DNA of 43,042 bases from Kribbella albertanoniae (GTDB lineage: Bacteria; Actinomycetota; Actinomycetes; Propionibacteriales; Kribbellaceae). Position 1 is the first letter of the stretch; each line of letters starts with the position of its first letter. Under the pieces are notes generated by a model. That model was not told where the DNA came from. It saw nothing but the letters and a program-made list of their open reading frames with translations, and did not search any database. This document shows positions 16,658 through 23,775 of this stretch, in pieces. Made by a program: the position numbers and the translations under genes. The stretch lies in NCBI RefSeq assembly GCF_004348455.1, contig NZ_SMKA01000041.1:1-43042 (forward strand), given 5' to 3'.

Positions 16658-17155
16658 ATGTTCACCCGCGTCCGCTGGCGCGAGGGCTACGACATCGACG
16701 AGGTGAACGCCTTCGTCGAACGCCTCGCCGCCACCGTCGAGGGCCGGTACGTCGGCGCCCCGGTGACCGCAGCCGACATCCGCAACGTCAGCTTCACCCC
16801 AGTCCGCTTCCGCGAAGGCTACGACGTGGCCGAGGTCGACACCTTCCTCGAAACGGCCGCCCAGGGCATGGCCGCCGCTCCGACCGCCCCGCCGTACCAG
16901 CCGCAGCCCCCGCGCCAGCTCCTGCAGCCCCCGCGCTTCACCCCGGTGAAGCTCCGCGAGGGCTACGACATGGCCGAGGTCGACGACTTCGTCGAACGCA
17001 TCCTCGCAACCGTGAACGGCGTCCCGACAGACCGTCCCGTCACCGCCCGCGAGGTCAGCACCAAGCAGTTCTCCTCGGTCCGCATCCGCGAGGGCTACGA
17101 CGTCATGGAAGTAGACCTCTTCCTCGAAGAGGCCGAGCGCCTGCTGAGTCAGTAA
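16658..17155 (+). CDS. Four-repeat DivIVA-motif (DivI1A) protein
   Basis: A 165-residue protein made almost entirely of four copies of the DivIVA N-terminal motif F-x-x-V-R/K-x-R-E-G-Y-D-x-x-E-V-D-x-F-L/V-E, at residues about 2-23, 46-67, 94-115 and 138-159. Copies 1+2 and 3+4 form two similar units of about 65 residues, each with a GxPVTA-type linker, joined by a Pro/Gln-rich segment (72-93). This looks like a duplication of a two-repeat ancestor. In DivIVA/Wag31 the motif occurs once, caps a coiled coil and binds curved membrane; no long coiled coil exists here. It starts 6 nt after rlmN. Confidence 0.85.
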   Translation: MFTRVRWREGYDIDEVNAFVERLAATVEGRYVGAPVTAADIRNVSFTPVRFREGYDVAEVDTFLETAAQGMAAAPTAPPYQPQPPRQLLQPPRFTPVKLREGYDMAEVDDFVERILATVNGVPTDRPVTAREVSTKQFSSVRIREGYDVMEVDLFLEEAERLLSQ

Positions 17156-17158
17156 CAC

Positions 17159-17522
17159 ATGAGGATCCGGCCGTACCAGTCCGCCGATCGCGACGCCGTA
17201 CTCGCACTTGCCCCGCGCCTCACCGAAGGTGTCGCCCGGTGTGGTCGCCGGGTTCGTGTCCGGGCAGCTGCGGTCGCATTGGTCTGGCACATCCGAGCTG
17301 TACATCGGTGAGCTGGTCGTCTCTGCGCAGCACGAGGGGCACGGCGTTGGCCGAGCGCTCATCGATGCAGCCACGGCGGAGGCAACACGGTTGGGGCTGG
17401 CGACAATCACTCTGGACACCGGTGCGGCCAATGCGCGGGCGCTCGCGTTCTACCGGGCGCTGGGCTTCACCGAGGAGGACGTGAAGCTGACCAAACAGCT
17501 GGATGGGATGATCGAGGGGTGA
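17159..17522 (+). pseudogene. GNAT acetyltransferase remnant with internal deletion and frameshift
   Basis: The 5' part (from ATG 17159, MRIRPYQSADRDAVLALAPRL) is a standard GNAT N-terminus. The 3' part, in a different frame, is a standard GNAT C-terminus (VVAGFVSGQLRSHW, YIGELVVSAQHEGHGVGRAL, ARALAFYRALGFTEEDVKL). The segment expected between them, about 40 residues holding the middle strands, is missing. The join near 17232-17250 has a short repeated GTCGCC, consistent with a microhomology deletion. A 104-residue ORF from 17208 remains open but lacks the fold's first half. The end overlaps the pdxY start (GTGA). Confidence 0.72.
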
Positions 17523-18370
17523 AGATCCTCTCCATTCAGTCCGCGGTGGCCTATGGGCACGTGGGTAACTCGGCTGCCGTTTTCCCGCTCCAGCGCATCG
17601 GGGTGGAGGTGCTGCCGGTCTACACGGTGAACTTCTCGAACCACACCGGGTACGGCGCTTGGCGCGGGCCGCTGATCAGTCCGGACGACGTACGCGAGGT
17701 TGTGCTGGGGATCGAGGAGCGCGGCGCCTTCCCGCAGATCGACGCGGTGCTGTCGGGCTACCAGGGCGGTGAGGGGATCGCCGACGTCATCCTGGAGACC
17801 GTGGAGCGGGTGAAGGCGGCCAACCCGCAAGCGGTCTACTCCTGCGACCCGGTGATGGGCAACGCGAAGTCCGGGTGTTTCGTCGCCCCGGCGATTCCGG
17901 TGCTGCTGAAGGACCGCGTGGTCCCGGCGGCCGACATCATCACGCCCAACCAGTTCGAGCTCGGCTTCCTGACCGACACCGAGCCGGACACCCTTGAGTC
18001 CACCCTGGCGTCAGTAGAGCTCGTCCGCGCCACCGGCCCGCGCACCGTCCTGGTCACCAGCGTCGAGCGCCCAGACCGCGAGGACGGCACCATCGAGATG
18101 CTGGCTGTCGACGACACCGGCGCCTGGCTCATCCAGACGCCGTACATCCCCATGAAGGCCAACGGCTCCGGCGATGTGACCGCAGCCCTCTTCACTGCGC
18201 ACTACCGCCGCACCGGCGACCTGGCCGACGCCCTGGCCCGCACCACCTCCAGCGTCTTCGACCTGCTCACCAACACCCACGCATCAGGTGAGCGCGAGCT
18301 ACAGCTCGTAGAGTCCCAGGAGGCGTACGCCAACCCCCAGATGCAATTCAAGCCGACTCGCGTCAGCTGA
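17519..18370 (+). CDS. pdxY: Pyridoxal kinase PdxY
   Basis: A 283-residue ribokinase-fold PLP-salvage enzyme. It shows IQSAVAYGHVGNSAAVFPLQ (substrate site), VLSGYQGG, YSCDPVMGN, ITPNQFELGFLT and the C-terminal ATP/catalytic motif MKANGSGDVTAALF, with the catalytic Asp in GSGD. It phosphorylates pyridoxal, and often pyridoxine, to the 5'-phosphate. The GTG start overlaps the TGA of the GNAT remnant by four bases, so translation may have been coupled to that gene. A PLP-dependent aminotransferase lies nearby at 19.5 kb but is not in the same operon. Confidence 0.94.
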   Translation: MKILSIQSAVAYGHVGNSAAVFPLQRIGVEVLPVYTVNFSNHTGYGAWRGPLISPDDVREVVLGIEERGAFPQIDAVLSGYQGGEGIADVILETVERVKAANPQAVYSCDPVMGNAKSGCFVAPAIPVLLKDRVVPAADIITPNQFELGFLTDTEPDTLESTLASVELVRATGPRTVLVTSVERPDREDGTIEMLAVDDTGAWLIQTPYIPMKANGSGDVTAALFTAHYRRTGDLADALARTTSSVFDLLTNTHASGERELQLVESQEAYANPQMQFKPTRVS

Positions 18371-19451
18371 CGAGTGCAGCGGCCTCGTCGATGGTGTCGA
18401 CCAACTGGATCACCATCGGGCGGTCGGCCGCGAGTGACTGCAACAACGGCCAGACGGGGAGGTTGACCGTCCAGTGCTCGACGCCGACCAGGATGAGGGG
18501 GATCTGGGTGGCGGGGTCGCCGTAGTAGTTCGGGGTGACGGCCTGGAAGATCTCCTGCACGGTGCCGGCCGCTCCGGGCAGGTACAGGATGCCACCGCGC
18601 GCCCGGCTGAGCAGGACGTCCTCGCGGAGCGCGTTGGAGAAGTACTTCGCGATCGAGGTGGCGAACACGTTCGGCGGCTCGTGACCGTAGAACCAGGTGG
18701 GAACGGAGACACCGCCGTCGCCCGGGTACTCCCGCCGTACGGCGAGGCCCGTGGTGGCCCAGTCGCCGATCGACGGGCGGAACGACGGCGCCGCCGCGAG
18801 TGAGGCGAGAGCCGCGTCCACCGCAGCGTCGTCGTACTCGGCCAACAACGACCCGAGGTTCGCGGCCTCCATGGCGCCCGGCCCGCCGCCGGTAACGACG
18901 GTGCGGCCGTCGCGGGCGAGCTTGCGGCCGAGCAGAACAGCAGCCCGGTACGTCGGGTCTGTGCGGGCGATGCCATGGCCGCCCATCACGCCGACCCAGG
19001 GACCGGTGTCCGGGAGCTCGTGGAGCGCGTCTGCGATCGCGTGGTCGTGCAGGGCGGTCGCTAGCGTGCGGCTGGTGTCACCACGCTCGTCGTGCAGCCG
19101 TGACCATGCGTAAATGCGCGCATCCGGGGTGGCGTCGTACCCGCGATCCAGACCGGCGTACAGGTCCTCTGCGGTGTACAGCGTGCCGCGGTACGAGTCG
19201 AACGGGAGCTCCGGGATCGCAGGGAACACCAGCCCGCCACCGTCGCGGATCCAGCGGTCCGACTTCTCCTCCAGCAGACAGCCGAGAAACAATGCGCCGA
19301 GCGGGTCCAGACCGAGCAGCTGTGCCGTCCGGCCGGTCAGATCCACCGACTGGACCCGCCACCCGACCATGGTGGTCGCACCGGCGGCCAGGACTCGGTC
19401 GAAATGGTCCAGGGACTCGATGTCCACGTGCGGAACGCTCGGCTGTGTCAC
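18363..19451 (-). CDS. LOG family (Rossmann-fold nucleotide-binding) protein
   Basis: About 362 residues. The C-terminal two thirds are a LOG-like Rossmann domain: VGVMGGHGIART, TVVTGGGPGAMEAANLG, and ILYLPGAAGTVQEIFQA where canonical LOG enzymes have PGGxGTxxE. LOG proteins release cytokinin-type bases or pyrimidines from nucleoside 5'-monophosphates. The Gly-to-Ala change in the phosphate loop and the extra N-terminal domain of about 150 residues argue for a different or unknown activity. I start at GTG 19451 because TAAGGT lies exactly 7 nt upstream (leaderless). The reading frame stays open far upstream, antisense to the aminotransferase; that part is not coding. Confidence 0.8.
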   Translation of the reverse strand: MTQPSVPHVDIESLDHFDRVLAAGATTMVGWRVQSVDLTGRTAQLLGLDPLGALFLGCLLEEKSDRWIRDGGGLVFPAIPELPFDSYRGTLYTAEDLYAGLDRGYDATPDARIYAWSRLHDERGDTSRTLATALHDHAIADALHELPDTGPWVGVMGGHGIARTDPTYRAAVLLGRKLARDGRTVVTGGGPGAMEAANLGSLLAEYDDAAVDAALASLAAAPSFRPSIGDWATTGLAVRREYPGDGGVSVPTWFYGHEPPNVFATSIAKYFSNALREDVLLSRARGGILYLPGAAGTVQEIFQAVTPNYYGDPATQIPLILVGVEHWTVNLPVWPLLQSLAADRPMVIQLVDTIDEAAALVS

Positions 19452-19458
19452 GCAGAGC

Positions 19459-19464
19459 ACCTTA
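19459..19464 (-). promoter_or_regulatory. Leaderless -10 box of the LOG-family gene
   Basis: TAAGGT on the minus strand is followed by 7 nt and GTG 19451. Confidence 0.45.
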
Positions 19465-19517
19465 ATCTGACAGGAGGCCTCTATCAGCGGACCGCGCTTT
19501 GAGGTAATGCTTAGGAC

Positions 19518-20807
19518 ATGACACATGCGGAGCTCTGGGAGCGTCACAAGGCCGTCATGCCGGACTGGCTGGCGTTGTACTACGAGGAGCCGATCGAGAT
19601 CGTCCAGGGATCCGGCCGCCGGGTCACCGACGGCGAGGGCAACAGCTATCTCGACTTCTTCGCCGGCATCCTGACCAACGCGATCGGCTACGACATCGCG
19701 GAGATCTCGGACGCGGTGCGGGAGCAGCTGAGCAGCGGGATCGCGCACACCTCGACGGTGTACCTGATCCGCAAGCAGATCGAGCTGGCCGAGCAGATCG
19801 CCGAACTGTCCGGGATCGAGAACGCGAAGGTCTTCTTCGCCAACTCCGGGACCGAGGCAAACGAGGCCGCCCTGCTGCTCGCCACCCAGAACCGCCGTTC
19901 CAACCAGGTCCTGGCGATGCGGAACTCGTACCACGGCCGCGCCTTCGGCACCGTCGCGATCACCGGCAACCGCGGCTGGTCCGCGAGCAGCCTGTCGCCG
20001 GTCAACGTGCAGTACCTGCAGGGTGCGTACCACTACCGCAGCCCGTTCAAGAACCTGCCGGACGCCGACTACATCAAGGTCTGCGTCGAGGACCTGCGCA
20101 ACGTCATCGAGACCACGACCGCCGGTGACGTCGCCTGCCTGATCGCCGAGCCGATCCAGGGCGTCGGCGGTTTCGCCTCCCCGCCCGACGGCCTGTACGG
20201 CGCCTTCAAGGAGGTACTGGACGAGTACGGGATCCTGTTCATCTCGGACGAGGTCCAGACCGGCTGGGGCCGCACCGGCGAACACTTCTGGGGTATCCAG
20301 GCGCACGGCGTCGTACCGGATGCCATGACGTTCGCGAAGGGCCTCGGCAACGGCTTCGCCATCGGCGGCGTGGTCGCCAAACCCGAACTGATGGACAGCA
20401 TCAAGGCGAACTCCCTGTCCACCTTCGGCGGCAACCCGATCTCCACCAGCGCCGCCAAGGCCACCATCGACTACCTGCTCGACCACGATCTGCAGGCGAA
20501 CGCCGCCAAGCGCGGTGCCCAGCTGGCCGACGGTCTGCGCGGGATCGCCGAGGAGTTCCCCGAGCTCGCCGACGTCCGGGGCAAGGGCCTGATGCTCGCC
20601 ACCGAGATCGTCGACCCCGCCGACAACACCCCCGACGCGGCCACCACCGCGCGACTGCAACAAGAAACCAAGAACCGCGGCCTCCTGATCGGCAAGGGCG
20701 GCCTCTACGGCAACGTCCTCCGAATGGCGCCCCCGATGACCCTGACCGAGGAAGAAACCACCGAAGCCCTAGAAATCCTCCGAGACTCCTTCAACACCCT
20801 CCGCTAA
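19518..20807 (+). CDS. Class-III PLP-dependent aminotransferase (aspartate aminotransferase family, AGXT2/GABA-like)
   Basis: A 429-residue class-III aminotransferase. Key elements are FFANSGTEANEAAL (phosphate binding), SYHGRAFGT, EPIQGVGGF, ISDEVQTGWGRTG with Asp244 contacting the PLP pyridine N, and TFAKGLGNG with Lys274 forming the Schiff base. The sequence resembles alanine-glyoxylate/AGXT2-type and omega-aminotransferases, but the exact amino donor cannot be decided. TAATGC lies 7 nt before the ATG, a near-match to a leaderless -10. It is divergent from the LOG gene and is followed by a hairpin terminator. Confidence 0.92.
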   Translation: MTHAELWERHKAVMPDWLALYYEEPIEIVQGSGRRVTDGEGNSYLDFFAGILTNAIGYDIAEISDAVREQLSSGIAHTSTVYLIRKQIELAEQIAELSGIENAKVFFANSGTEANEAALLLATQNRRSNQVLAMRNSYHGRAFGTVAITGNRGWSASSLSPVNVQYLQGAYHYRSPFKNLPDADYIKVCVEDLRNVIETTTAGDVACLIAEPIQGVGGFASPPDGLYGAFKEVLDEYGILFISDEVQTGWGRTGEHFWGIQAHGVVPDAMTFAKGLGNGFAIGGVVAKPELMDSIKANSLSTFGGNPISTSAAKATIDYLLDHDLQANAAKRGAQLADGLRGIAEEFPELADVRGKGLMLATEIVDPADNTPDAATTARLQQETKNRGLLIGKGGLYGNVLRMAPPMTLTEEETTEALEILRDSFNTLR

Positions 20808-21329
20808 CCCCAGTACGCCGAAGGCCCACCCTCGCGAACATCCACCGCAGGGTGGGCTACGCCAACACGTACACGGAGTCTTCTTCCCCCGCGTCGGCTA
20901 CGCCCGCTCCTTCGTCGCAGACTACGCCAACACCCCACCCACCCCCCAGCCTTTCGCCGGGCTACCGCCCGCGGCCCAGCGCGCTGCCGCGCGCACGAGA
21001 ACGGTCCGCGTCTGGCTGAGTCCCGCGTTAACGGGACGATCAATTCTCCTCCGCCGAAACCGACCAACATTCAAGCGCCGTGTCGACATCAGGTCTAGTT
21101 GATTGTGGACGAGAGTTGCTGATTCCCTTAAAAATAAGGGCGTTGACCATTGGTTGCCAACGGGCAAACATGGCATTTGGCGGTTAAATTGTGGTCGTAA
21201 AGTGGTCTAGATTCAGGCCCCGTACGCGCTCGTCTCGCGGAATCTGGCGCCCGTATCGAGACTGGGCCATGCTCTCCTCTGAGGCCCAACGGTTGGCGTT
21301 CCAGCAGCGCATGCGGGAGGATCCACAAC
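20808..21329. other. Gene-poor spacer with imperfect repeats
   Basis: No convincing coding sequence; all ORFs here are short and lack codon bias. It holds the terminator at 20824-20857 and a 12-bp direct repeat (CTACGCCAACAC) near 20858 and 20922. A comparatively AT-rich stretch at about 21070-21200 contrasts with the surroundings and may contain the promoter of the small membrane protein. Confidence 0.6.
20824..20857 (+). terminator. Hairpin terminator after the aminotransferase gene
   Basis: GCCCACCCT (20824-20832) pairs perfectly with AGGGTGGGC (20849-20857) around a 16-nt loop, starting 17 nt after the stop codon. No U tract follows. Confidence 0.5.
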
Positions 21330-21584
21330 GTGAGTCCAGTGGATCCTGATGACCGCGGTGAGAGACCGCGTCCAAGCTCGGATACGGATGACTGGTCGCA
21401 GCTTGGCTGGATCGCTCGCACGACCTGCGGTCTTGCCGGCGGCGCGGGAATCTATGGCGTATTCCTCGAAGGCACGAACACCGGCGGCGTACCGATACTG
21501 CTCGTGCTGGCTGCGTTCTTCGGATACCTGGCCGCCTCAGGCCAGCGGTTGATATCGCTGAAGATTGGCGACAATGAGGCGTGA
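21330..21584 (+). CDS. Small membrane protein of unknown function
   Basis: An 84-residue protein. A polar, acidic N-terminus (MSPVDPDDRGERPRPSSDTDD) precedes two hydrophobic stretches, TTCGLAGGAGIYGVFL and GVPILLVLAAFFGYLAA, and a short charged tail. The GTG start follows GGGAGGA at 8-nt spacing, so it looks like a real gene. I do not recognise a family. It stands alone next to the HTH/DUF5753 gene, which is convergent with it. Confidence 0.6.
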   Translation: MSPVDPDDRGERPRPSSDTDDWSQLGWIARTTCGLAGGAGIYGVFLEGTNTGGVPILLVLAAFFGYLAASGQRLISLKIGDNEA

Positions 21585-21661
21585 CTTCTGTCGTGAGCTG
21601 GACCTCGCCGGACGTCAAGGTGAAGTCGGTCGAAACGAAGCCTTAGCTGCTTAGCTTGGCG

Positions 21662-22534
21662 TCAGCCACCGTCGTCCACGGCGGGCAGTTCCGCTAATGC
21701 GTCTGTGATCAGGCGACGCGCAGCTGCGCCGTACGCCGCCAAGCTCGACAGCGCGGTGAAGGTCTCCGCGTACATCGCTAGTTCGCGTGGGTGCGTGACC
21801 GTAAGGAATCCGGACACAAGTTCCACATTCGCCTGGCTGTTGTCGAACATGTAGAAGTCTTCCACCGGCCAACGCGTCGAGCGGTCTACGGTCGTCGGGA
21901 TGACTCCAAGGGTGACCGACGGAAGTGTCGATACGTCAAGCAGGTGCCGGAGCTGATCAGCGAGGACGGCGTGGCCGCCCACCTGGTAGCGCAGCGCCGC
22001 CTCCTCGAGCACGAAAGCAAAGGTATGGTCGCTCTCGCGGAGAATGTGTTGCCGCTCGACGCGCTCGGCAACGGCCGCGGCTACGTCGTCGATTGCAACC
22101 TGCCGACGGTCCCGCACCGATTCCAGGACGGCGGTGGTGTACTGCGGCGTCTGTAGGAGGCCGGGGATCATGGTCTGGCAGTAGGACCGAAACTTGCGCG
22201 TACGTTCGTAGATATCGCGGACGGCGACGTTCAGTTGTTTCAGCCCGGTTCGCTCAGCCCGGCGCCACTCGAGCCACATCGAGTTGACTGCCCTGACCTC
22301 GGCGACGAGCTCTGGTATCAGCTTCGGAACGGAGCAGACGTAGCACCAGGCTCGCAGATCGGTTTCGCTCGGCCGCTGTTTGGCGTGCTCGATTCGCGAC
22401 GTCTTCGCCTCATGCCAACCGGCCGCAGTAGACAGTGCCCGCGCTGTCAGACCAGCGTCGAGCCTGATCTCCTGCAGCCGGTTGGCGAGAGCATGGTGCG
22501 CGCTCTGAGCGCTTGAGAACTGAGACTCAGACAT
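21662..22534 (-). CDS. HTH (XRE) regulator with DUF5753 domain (Scr1/antitoxin-like)
   Basis: A 290-residue protein. The N-terminal XRE helix-turn-helix (about 16-72) reads LANRLQEIRLDAGLTARALS...WHEAKTSRIEHAKQRPSE. The remaining 200 residues match DUF5753 (SYCQTMIPGLLQTPQYT, ALRYQVGG, LADQLRHLLDVS, VIPTTVDRS). Proteins of this type occur in large numbers in actinomycetes, usually next to a DUF397 or DUF6879 partner; some act in development and some are described as antitoxin-like. It is 22 nt downstream of the DUF6879 gene in the same orientation, so they probably form one operon with autoregulation through the palindrome at 23100-23114. Confidence 0.9.
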   Translation of the reverse strand: MSESQFSSAQSAHHALANRLQEIRLDAGLTARALSTAAGWHEAKTSRIEHAKQRPSETDLRAWCYVCSVPKLIPELVAEVRAVNSMWLEWRRAERTGLKQLNVAVRDIYERTRKFRSYCQTMIPGLLQTPQYTTAVLESVRDRRQVAIDDVAAAVAERVERQHILRESDHTFAFVLEEAALRYQVGGHAVLADQLRHLLDVSTLPSVTLGVIPTTVDRSTRWPVEDFYMFDNSQANVELVSGFLTVTHPRELAMYAETFTALSSLAAYGAAARRLITDALAELPAVDDGG

Positions 22535-22556
22535 CGCAAACCTACGAGCGGAAGGG

Positions 22557-23078
22557 CTAGTCGGCTGTCACCCCGTCTGCGGCATAGTTGCTGTGGTCGA
22601 TCCCGAGCTCCCAGCAGTCCCCAAAGGCCGCCTCGCATAGTCTGACGGCTTCTGAATCGGCGGTTACCTGATCGCCTGTGTATCGCCCGTCCCCCGCGAA
22701 GAAGTAGAACTGAAGGAAGGACCCGTCAAAGACCCAGACGTCGTTGCCGGGCAGCGCGAGTGCTGACACTCGCTGCCGAGCCACCCACCGGATTTGCTCC
22801 CCGGCATCGATGTTCACCCGCTGGGTGACGGCGTGCTCAAATCGGATGTAGTCAGACACAGGCTCGCTGACGACCCGCACGCGCTTGAGTTCGACTCCTC
22901 GGGTGGTCGCCTGTCGAGCGGTCTCAGTCCATTCTGCATAGGCTTCGACGGCGCCATCGAGGTCGCCGGCCTGCCACGCGAGATGACCTGGGTCCTCGAT
23001 CATGTACTGATCGCGGAACTCCAGCTTGAGCGCCGTTCTTGTGGTCCTGGCGAGCAGATCAGCGAACGACTCCGGCAC
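22557..23078 (-). CDS. DUF6879 family protein
   Basis: A 173-residue protein matching the DUF6879 pattern as I know it: MPESFADLLARTTRTALKLEFRDQY, VKRVRVVSEPVSDYIRFEH-type core (here LKRVRVVSEPVSDYIRFEH), GEQIRWVARQ and DVWVFDGSFLQFYFF. It has no signal peptide or membrane segment. Partners of HTH/DUF5753 regulators often belong to this family, and a regulated-effector relationship is inferred. GTG 23078 is preceded by GGAGG at 6-nt spacing (23085-23089). Biochemical function is unknown. Confidence 0.8.
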   Translation of the reverse strand: MPESFADLLARTTRTALKLEFRDQYMIEDPGHLAWQAGDLDGAVEAYAEWTETARQATTRGVELKRVRVVSEPVSDYIRFEHAVTQRVNIDAGEQIRWVARQRVSALALPGNDVWVFDGSFLQFYFFAGDGRYTGDQVTADSEAVRLCEAAFGDCWELGIDHSNYAADGVTAD

Positions 23079-23092
23079 GACACGCCTCCAAG

Positions 23093-23120
23093 ATGATATC
23101 GGCCATTCTGGCCGGTAAAT
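23093..23120 (-). promoter_or_regulatory. Promoter/operator of the DUF6879-HTH operon
   Basis: On the minus strand TATCAT (23098-23093) can serve as -10, with TTTACC about 15 bp upstream as a poor -35. The perfect palindrome CGGCC-n5-GGCCG (23100-23114) fills the space between them, the classic place for a repressor site. A further inverted repeat (8-bp arms ACGACCGA/TCGGTCGT, 23123-23148) lies just upstream. Confidence 0.45.
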
Positions 23121-23262
23121 TCACGACCGACTCCGTGTGCTCGGTCGTTGAGGATGATCCGTGGTCGCCTGTTGAATTCGAACTCGATCCGCGCCAGTGT
23201 CCAGGCCCTGGACAGGGTGGCGGGTGCATTCGGACCGGTTGCTGGACCTACGTCTTGCGTAG

Positions 23263-23492
23263 TCAAGAGCGCGCCTTCGGCCGCGCCGCACGCGCTGCCT
23301 CAGTCGTGAACAGTCCCGCACGGCCTCGAACGGGTCGCCGCTGGCATCCCCGAACAGCCACTCGTCCGGCGCCCGCACATCCACCGCCTTCAGTCGCACA
23401 ACCGCTGTACCCCCGTTGAGTCGCGTAGCCGCCAGCTCCCCCAGGTGCCGACCCAAGCCCGCCGCGCCGACCGGAGCCTCCACGTACCGCAT
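23263..23492 (-). pseudogene. Small ORF of unknown family with 1-nt frameshift
   Basis: The frame from ATG 23492 reads MRYVEAPVGAAGLGRHLGEL, then about 40 more credible residues to GDPFEAVRD near 23315. It then turns into arginine-rich nonsense. Restoring one base at that point joins it to LFTTEAARAARPKARS and a stop at 23263, giving a 76-residue protein. GGAGGGTGGGGGG before the ATG can serve as ribosome-binding site. I do not recognise the family. It lies upstream of the DUF6879-HTH pair on the same strand and may have been its third member. Confidence 0.45.
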
Positions 23493-23775
23493 CCCCCCAC
23501 CCTCCCACGAGGTCCGTTGGAGGGGTCTATGTCTCGCAGGTCGGGTTGTACGACACGACCATGTGCCGCTGGCGATCCTGCCTCCGGCAAGGAGAAGCCC
23601 CCACGGGCGCGAACTGCGTGGAGGCTCGTCGCGTTCGCCCGCTTCATGTCGGCGAGGAACACCACGTGCCCTTGACCGGATGGCGCTCACAGGGTCCGCC
23701 CCTGCCGCTGTGCGAGGACACCGGAGACATCACCATGGCTCTACCTGGTACGCCCATCGGATGGTCGGCAGACAG

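Noticed and set aside
15170..17431. A 753-codon minus-strand frame over rlmN and its neighbours
   Set aside because: Antisense shadow of rlmN and the DivIVA-repeat gene, with no recognisable domain.
19452..20663. The long minus-strand frame joined to the LOG gene and lying antisense to the aminotransferase
   Set aside because: The translated sequence is low-complexity Gly/Val/Asp-rich shadow coding of a clearly conserved plus-strand gene, and a leaderless start at 19451 explains the LOG gene.
23000..23266. A minus-strand ORF containing NRRPR, reminiscent of IS30-type transposase ends
   Set aside because: Only five residues match, no DDE residues or terminal repeats are present, and it overlaps the DUF6879 start.
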